Below are positions 7,332-11,054 of a DNA stretch of 11,054 nucleotides, one piece after another; position 1 is the first letter of the stretch, and each line of letters starts with the position of its first letter. Location of the stretch: contig JAISYD010000118.1 in NCBI GenBank assembly GCA_031270145.1, forward strand, positions 1-11,054. Reading direction: 5' to 3'. The translations under genes and the position numbers were made by a program. A model generated the notes under the pieces. It was not told the DNA's origin. It did no database searches and saw nothing but the letters and a program-made list of their open reading frames with translations. This DNA comes from Planctomycetota bacterium. Its GTDB lineage: Bacteria > Planctomycetota > SZUA-567.

Positions 7332-7359
7332 TTGACAATGGCGGAAATATACATAAAGA
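7332..7359 (+). promoter_or_regulatory. Possible promoter of the aminomutase gene
   Basis: A perfect TTGACA (7332-7337) precedes, at 16 bases, the weak -10 candidate TAAAGA (7354-7359). TATACA at 7348 is a better hexamer but only 10 bases away. The -35 box abuts the upstream ATG candidate at 7338, which would place that ATG upstream of the transcript start; this favours the later GTG start at 7413. Confidence 0.3.
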
Positions 7360-7412
7360 AATGGCTATGGACGGCGCGTCCGCGGCGGCGGACGCCAGAT
7401 CGGGAGCGAGAC

Positions 7413-8765
7413 GTGACTACGGCGACACTGGCGACGGCGGCGGCAAGCGGCGAAGCGCTAGGCGGTGAAATGCTAAGCGGCGAAAGCGGCCAGGACGGCG
7501 CTTCCCAGGACAAACCTCCCTCTTCGGCCGGCGGGGCGGCCGCCGCGATCCTTGGGCCCGGCGCCGCCGCCCGGCCGGAACCGCCGACCTCCGGCGACGC
7601 CACGGGCGGCCAAGCCGGCAAACCGGCCCGCTTTCCCCAAAGCCCGCGCACCCTTTCCTTCCGCAAGCGCTTTTTTCCCGCCGCCTCCCATTCGGATTGG
7701 AATAATTGGCACTGGCAACTCGCCAACGTCCTCCACACCCCGGAGCGCATCGGCGAAATCATTCAGCTGACCCGGGACGAGCGCCAAGCCATGAACGGCG
7801 CGGCCGGTGGGTTGCCGATCGCCATAACGCCCTATTACATCTCCCTCATTCCGGCGCTGGCCCTGGACAACCCCATCCGCCGCTCCGTGATCCCCGCCAC
7901 CGCCGAATTGGCGCACGGCCGGGGGGAAAAGGAGGACCCGCTGGACGAGGAGGAGCAAAGCCCCATCCCCGGCCTGGTGCACCGCTACCCGGATCGCGTG
8001 CTTTTCATGGCCACCGAGTATTGCGCGGCCTATTGCCGCTACTGCACCCGTTCCCGGCTGGTCGGCCAGCGCGAGCGCAGGCGCTATTGCCGCGCCCACT
8101 GGGAAAGGGCCATCGAGTACATCCGGGGGGCCGCGGCGGTCCGGGACGTGATCATCTCCGGCGGCGATCCGCTCACCCTGCCGGACGAGCCGCTGGAATG
8201 GCTGCTCATGAGCATCCGGGCCATCCCGCACGTCGAGGTCATACGGATCGGCAGCAAAACCCCGGCGGTTCTGCCCATGCGGATGACGCCGACCCTGGTC
8301 AAGATACTCCACCGCGCCAATCCGCTGTGGCTGTCCCTGCACTTCACCCATCCGGACGAGTTGACGCCGGAAACCGCCGAGGCCTGCTCCCGCCTGGCCG
8401 ACGCCGGCCTGCCGCTAGGGAGCCAGACCGTCCTGCTCCGGAACGTCAACGACGATGTCCGGACCATGCGCCGCCTGATGACCGGCCTGATGCGCCTTCG
8501 GGTTCGCCCCTATTACCTCTACCAGTGCGATCCCATCGTCGGCAGCGCCCATTTCCGCACTCCGGTGGCCAAGGGAATGGAAATCATCCAGGGGCTCAGG
8601 GGCCATATCTCGGGCTACGCCGTCCCCCAATACGTGATCGACGCCCCCGGCGGCGGCGGCAAGGTTCCGATCCTCCTGAATTGCCTGGAAGGCCGTCAAG
8701 ACGGCGAGGTGCTCTTGCGCAATTACCGGGGGGACCTCTACCGTTATCCCGACGCGGCGGAATAG
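7413..8765 (+). CDS. kamA: Lysine 2,3-aminomutase (radical SAM, PLP), short-tailed form
   Basis: 450 residues from the chosen start. It converts L-lysine to L-beta-lysine using a [4Fe-4S] cluster, S-adenosylmethionine and PLP. Seen: DWNNWHWQLANVL opening the conserved part (95-107); cluster cysteines 204, 208 and 211 in CAAYCRYCTR; Arg213 after them; SGGDPL; Asp373 in YQCDP and Asp410 in IDAPGGGGK, equivalents of the two aspartates holding the lysine amino group in the Clostridium subterminale enzyme; PLP Lys417. These aspartates favour lysine over glutamate as substrate. Residues 1-80 are Ala/Gly/Pro-rich and not part of the family. The protein ends just after the PLP region, without the CxCxxC zinc tail. 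Start choice: GTG 7413 has GGGAG 6 bases upstream; ATG 7338 has no such site and rare ATA/CTA codons; ATG 7470 is also possible. No beta-lysine acetyltransferase (ablB) is adjacent, so it may serve lysine catabolism, osmolyte synthesis or EF-P modification. Confidence 0.9.
   Translation: MTTATLATAAASGEALGGEMLSGESGQDGASQDKPPSSAGGAAAAILGPGAAARPEPPTSGDATGGQAGKPARFPQSPRTLSFRKRFFPAASHSDWNNWHWQLANVLHTPERIGEIIQLTRDERQAMNGAAGGLPIAITPYYISLIPALALDNPIRRSVIPATAELAHGRGEKEDPLDEEEQSPIPGLVHRYPDRVLFMATEYCAAYCRYCTRSRLVGQRERRRYCRAHWERAIEYIRGAAAVRDVIISGGDPLTLPDEPLEWLLMSIRAIPHVEVIRIGSKTPAVLPMRMTPTLVKILHRANPLWLSLHFTHPDELTPETAEACSRLADAGLPLGSQTVLLRNVNDDVRTMRRLMTGLMRLRVRPYYLYQCDPIVGSAHFRTPVAKGMEIIQGLRGHISGYAVPQYVIDAPGGGGKVPILLNCLEGRQDGEVLLRNYRGDLYRYPDAAE
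7445..7489 (+). repeat. Three imperfect 15-base tandem repeats in the aminomutase N-terminal extension
   Basis: Units at 7445-7459, 7460-7474 and 7475-7489 share the core A(A/G)GCGG(C/T)GAA. In the gene's frame they encode three five-residue units, SGEAL, GGEML and SGESG (residues 12-26). They lie in the low-complexity extension before the catalytic domain. Confidence 0.55.
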
Positions 8766-8780
8766 GGCGCGGCGGAGCGG

Positions 8781-9584
8781 CTAAACCTCGGCTAGCAGCA
8801 GCGGCTCGTGCCCCACATGATCGCTGGACGCCAGCCGGTAGCGCGTGGGCCCGATGCGGCAATCGGCTCCGGGCCGCAAGCCCAGACCTGGCGCGTGGAT
8901 ATGGCCAAAAACGCAATAATCGATGTTGAAGCCGCCGATGTGATCGGTTAGAGGGGTGGCGAGGCCGTTTTCGCCTAGCGGCGGATAATGCGTCAGCGCC
9001 ACTCTGAGGCGGGCCGAAGCCGGAAGGGAGGCCAGGCTCGCCTCCAGGCGCAATATTTCCCTGGCGCGGATCTTTTCGGGATCCTCCCGGCGCCCGCCTC
9101 CGTCCGCCGTGGGTCCGGCCCGGCCGGTGTCGGGGCCGCTTCGCCATTTGACGAAGGGAAAGTCCCACAAGCGCGTCCCGCCGATGGCCACGCCGTCCAA
9201 AAGGACATGGTTGTTTTGGATGAAATGGAGGCCGGGCAGCTTGAGGGCCGCGAGCTTGGTCGGCGACCGCCACCAATAGTCGTGATTGCCGCGAATAAGC
9301 GCCTTTTGCCCGGGCAGCGCGGCCAGCCATTCCAGATCCGGCAGGGCGTCGGCGAGGCGCAGGCCCCAGGAGATGTCGCCCGGAATCAGGACGATGTCGT
9401 CCCTGGCCACCAGGCGCCGCCAGTTGTCAGCCAGGCGTACGGCGTGGTTTTCCCAGCCCGGGCCGAAAATATCCATGGGCTTCGGGCGGGCGAACGAGAG
9501 ATGGGGGTCCGACAAGGCGAAAAGGCGGCGGCCGGAGCCGCCGCCTCGCGGAAGGGCGGAAAGTCCGGCCGGCTCCCCGCTCAT
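8781..9584 (-). CDS. Calcineurin-like metallophosphoesterase (COG1768 type)
   Basis: 267 residues, cytosolic. Two-metal phosphoesterase fold; substrate unknown. All metal-binding motifs are visible: Asp26 and His28 in SDPHLSF, Asp70 in PGDISWG, Asn100-His101 in RGNHDYWW, His199 in THYPP, and His228/His230 in FGHIH. The further strings KPMDIFG, WENH and DLEWLAALPG match the predicted phosphohydrolases of COG1768 that I know from clostridia, whose proteins start close to the first metal motif. Here about 18 extra Gly/Arg/Pro residues precede it. Start 9584 overlaps the stop of the TPR/alpha-CTD gene in an ATGA arrangement, so the two are almost certainly translated from one mRNA. Its 3' end faces the aminomutase gene across only 15 bases, with no terminator visible between them. 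Confidence 0.92.
   Translation of the reverse strand: MSGEPAGLSALPRGGGSGRRLFALSDPHLSFARPKPMDIFGPGWENHAVRLADNWRRLVARDDIVLIPGDISWGLRLADALPDLEWLAALPGQKALIRGNHDYWWRSPTKLAALKLPGLHFIQNNHVLLDGVAIGGTRLWDFPFVKWRSGPDTGRAGPTADGGGRREDPEKIRAREILRLEASLASLPASARLRVALTHYPPLGENGLATPLTDHIGGFNIDYCVFGHIHAPGLGLRPGADCRIGPTRYRLASSDHVGHEPLLLAEV
9523..9546 (-). repeat. GC-rich inverted repeat near the start of the phosphoesterase gene
   Basis: Plus-strand arms AGGCGGCGGC (9523-9532) and GCCGCCGCCT (9537-9546) flank a 4-base loop. In mRNA this is a 10-pair stem located about 38 bases after the start codon, within the Gly-rich extension (RGGGSGRR). It may simply reflect Gly and Arg codons. Confidence 0.45.
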
Positions 9585-10888
9585 TCGCCGTCCTTGAAGG
9601 AAAGGCCCATTTCGGCCAGTTTTTTCTTGATTTCAATCAGCGACACCCGGCCGAAATTCTTGGCGCCAGCGAGTTCGGCCTCGGTTTTGCCGGTAAGCTC
9701 CCCGATGGTGGCGATGCCCAGGGTCTCCATGCATTTCCGGGCGCGGACGCCCAAATTCATGGTGTCTATCGACTTGTTCATGATCTCGGCGCTGGCGTTG
9801 CGCTTTTGCCGCTCCATGACCTGGCGGGTGGCGGCGTCCTCGCGCATCATGCCGAGCCGGAGGTTCTTGGCGGCGAGCATTTCCTTGATTTCCCGGAGGC
9901 TGGTTTCGCCGAAATTCTTGTAGGCGAGCATCTCCGCCTCGGTGCGTTTGATGAGATCCCCGAGGCAAGCGATATTCATGCTGGCCAGGCAGTTGCGGCT
10001 GCGGACCGAGAGTTCGAAATCCGAAACCGGAACCCGGAGGATCGCTTCCATGCGCTCCGACTGCTTGGTCTCCTCGGGCGAATAATACATGTTGCCGGCG
10101 GCCTCGGCGTTGGCGAGGAACAGCTTGGCCCGGCGGTTGGCGGGAGCGATGGCCAGGGCCCGGCGGCAACAGTCGGCCGCCCGCCCATAGTCCTCCTCAT
10201 CCTCGTAAATCAGCGCCAGGTTGAGGCAGGCGTTGGCGTAGACCCGGCTGGAGTCGGGACCGATGCGGCTGTAAAAATCCTTGGCCAGGGCGTCAAGCCC
10301 GCGCAAATCCGCCAGATGGGCGGCGCGGAACAGGCAGTCGGCGAAGTTGGGCCTGATGTCGATGGAGCGGCGGTAGTGATCCAGCGCCTCCTGGTAGCGG
10401 CCCAAATCCTCCATGATGCGGCCCAGGTGGAAATCCAGCTCCGGCTTGTCGGAAAATTGCCGGCGCTGCTTTTCGGCCAGGGCCAGGGCCTCGTCCAGCC
10501 GGTCGAGCCGGCGCAGGGAGTCGATGGGCTTCAGGGCGAAGGGGGCGGAGGTGGGGGCGGCCTGGGCGGCCTGTTGGAAGCGGGCCAGCGCCTCCTCGTT
10601 CCTGCCGTCCCTTTCAAGGCCGAGGCCGATGACCATGAGGCACATCGGATGCATGGGGTCCTTCTCGGCGCCGGCCAGGGCCTTGGGAAAATCGCCCAGC
10701 GCCAACCAGGCGGCGGCGATCCTGGCCGCGGCGTTCGGCAAGGCGGGCAGGGAGGGGATGATCTTCTCAATATCCCCTTTCCCGCCCTCGCGCCGGGCGT
10801 CCAACGGGTCGAGGTAGAAAAGCGCCTCCAAATCCAGATCGGCGGCGGTGAGGATGTCGGCGGCGGTTTCGGATATGGTCGCGGTCAT
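9581..10888 (-). CDS. TPR protein with two tandem RNA polymerase alpha-CTD-like domains
   Basis: 435 residues, no signal peptide or membrane segment. Residues about 50-265 are helical with tetratricopeptide-type units, clearest at 83-112, 149-180 (DFHLGRIMEDLGRYQEALDH) and 216-250. Residues 283-347 closely resemble the C-terminal domain of RNA polymerase alpha: VPVSDFELSVRSRNC, then GDLIKRTEAEML and NFGETSLREIK. Residues 372-431 are a second, more divergent copy (LGVRARKC, IGELTGKTEAEL, NFGRVSLIEIKKKL). By alignment with E. coli alpha, the DNA-contact residues R265, C269, G296, S299 and E302 are kept in both copies (R296 and R382 here for R265); N268 is kept in the first only, and K298 in neither. 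The alpha N-terminal assembly domain is absent, so this is not rpoA. A role as a DNA- or activator-binding adaptor is inference. It has its own promoter and leads into the phosphoesterase gene with a 4-base overlap. The only GGGAGG before the ATG is 14 bases away. Confidence 0.9.
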   Translation of the reverse strand: MTATISETAADILTAADLDLEALFYLDPLDARREGGKGDIEKIIPSLPALPNAAARIAAAWLALGDFPKALAGAEKDPMHPMCLMVIGLGLERDGRNEEALARFQQAAQAAPTSAPFALKPIDSLRRLDRLDEALALAEKQRRQFSDKPELDFHLGRIMEDLGRYQEALDHYRRSIDIRPNFADCLFRAAHLADLRGLDALAKDFYSRIGPDSSRVYANACLNLALIYEDEEDYGRAADCCRRALAIAPANRRAKLFLANAEAAGNMYYSPEETKQSERMEAILRVPVSDFELSVRSRNCLASMNIACLGDLIKRTEAEMLAYKNFGETSLREIKEMLAAKNLRLGMMREDAATRQVMERQKRNASAEIMNKSIDTMNLGVRARKCMETLGIATIGELTGKTEAELAGAKNFGRVSLIEIKKKLAEMGLSFKDGE

Positions 10889-10926
10889 AGGTCTATCGGC
10901 TGCCTCCCTTGGCTGACTAGCGCCTT

Positions 10927-10955
10927 CGCCAGGATACGGAAAAGCCGTCCTGGCG
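10927..10955 (-). promoter_or_regulatory. Hairpin at the 5' end of the TPR/alpha-CTD transcript
   Basis: Arms CGCCAGGA (10927-10934) and TCCTGGCG (10948-10955) pair over 8 bases; after a 2-base bulge an inner CGG/CCG pairing closes a 5-base loop. With the predicted start of transcription near 10959, the structure would sit almost at the mRNA's 5' end, about 38 bases before the start codon. It may protect the mRNA 5' end or be an operator just downstream of the promoter. Confidence 0.5.
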
Positions 10956-10965
10956 CGAATGCGGC

Positions 10966-10994
10966 ATTATACGCCAGGGCCGGCGGAAAGGCAA
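10966..10994 (-). promoter_or_regulatory. sigma70-type promoter of the TPR/alpha-CTD and phosphoesterase operon
   Basis: On the minus strand TTGCCT (10994-10989) is followed after exactly 17 bases by a perfect TATAAT (10971-10966). Transcription would begin near 10959, giving a leader of about 70 bases. The region just upstream of the -35 box is GC-rich, so no UP element is evident. Confidence 0.75.
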
Positions 10995-11054
10995 GCCCTT
11001 TCGCGACGGTCGGCGAAACGCGGGGGCCTAGGCGTTAAAATGACAATGTCCTTT

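Noticed and set aside
6945..7337. Extension of the aminomutase frame upstream to 6945
   Set aside because: It is antisense to the antiporter N-terminal coding region and carries no aminomutase similarity.
7157..7762. N-terminal extension of the antiporter up to an ATG at 7762
   Set aside because: These 202 codons are antisense to the aminomutase 5' end, contain no family signal and would precede the conserved first membrane segment.
7413..8765. EF-P beta-lysylation enzyme EpmB as the identity of the aminomutase
   Set aside because: The CAAYCRYCTR context, the substrate aspartates and the IDAPGGGGK PLP motif match KamA; EpmB differs at these places. A role with EF-P is still possible but not shown by sequence.
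8766..8780. Terminator between the convergent aminomutase and phosphoesterase genes
   Set aside because: The 15-base gap has no hairpin and no T run on either strand.
9806..11038. 410-codon plus-strand open frame opposite the TPR/alpha-CTD gene
   Set aside because: Antisense shadow. It also runs through the promoter region of the real gene and has Gly-rich nonsense composition.
11038..11054. Possible gene start on the plus strand (ATG at 11039) or gene end on the minus strand at the right edge
   Set aside because: Only 15 or so bases are available and there is no clear ribosome-binding site, so neither can be supported.

Overview
The window is a GC-rich, gene-dense bacterial chromosome segment with ordinary codon use (C or G strongly preferred at third positions) and no RNA genes, insertion sequences, phage genes or CRISPR arrays that I can see. 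No marker fixes the taxon. A stand-alone tetratricopeptide protein ending in two RNA-polymerase-alpha C-terminal-like domains, a CPA2 antiporter ending in a PTS EIIA domain, and a COG1768-type phosphoesterase loosely suggest an anaerobe-related lineage such as the Planctomycetota/Lentisphaerota side of the PVC group. That is inference, not proof.

Left part (1-7156, all minus strand, reading leftwards): a CPA2 cation:proton antiporter with a C-terminal EIIA domain (7156-4934), then prfB (release factor 2), glyA (serine hydroxymethyltransferase), a small FMN-binding-split-barrel protein, and serA (phosphoglycerate dehydrogenase). prfB and glyA nearly touch; the other gaps are 33-84 bases. No strong promoter is visible between these genes, so they look like one transcription unit or a few overlapping ones. 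glyA and serA are functionally linked: SerA opens serine synthesis and GlyA turns serine into glycine and one-carbon units. After serA comes a T-rich tract and a near-consensus promoter driving an HU-family DNA-binding protein gene cut by the left window edge.

Middle (7157-8765): a divergent intergenic region, then a lysine 2,3-aminomutase (radical SAM, PLP) on the plus strand. It has an alanine/glycine/proline-rich N-terminal extension with a small tandem repeat, and it lacks the C-terminal zinc-binding tail known from the clostridial enzyme.

Right part (8781-11054, minus strand): a two-gene operon with its own good sigma70-type promoter. The first gene encodes the TPR plus double alpha-CTD protein. 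The second, overlapping it by 4 bases, encodes a calcineurin-like phosphoesterase. This pair is the most unusual item in the window: the first protein carries most alpha-CTD DNA-contact residues but no RNA polymerase assembly domain, so it may bind promoter DNA or transcription factors as a separate adaptor.

Most other long open frames lie antisense to these genes and are composition artefacts.
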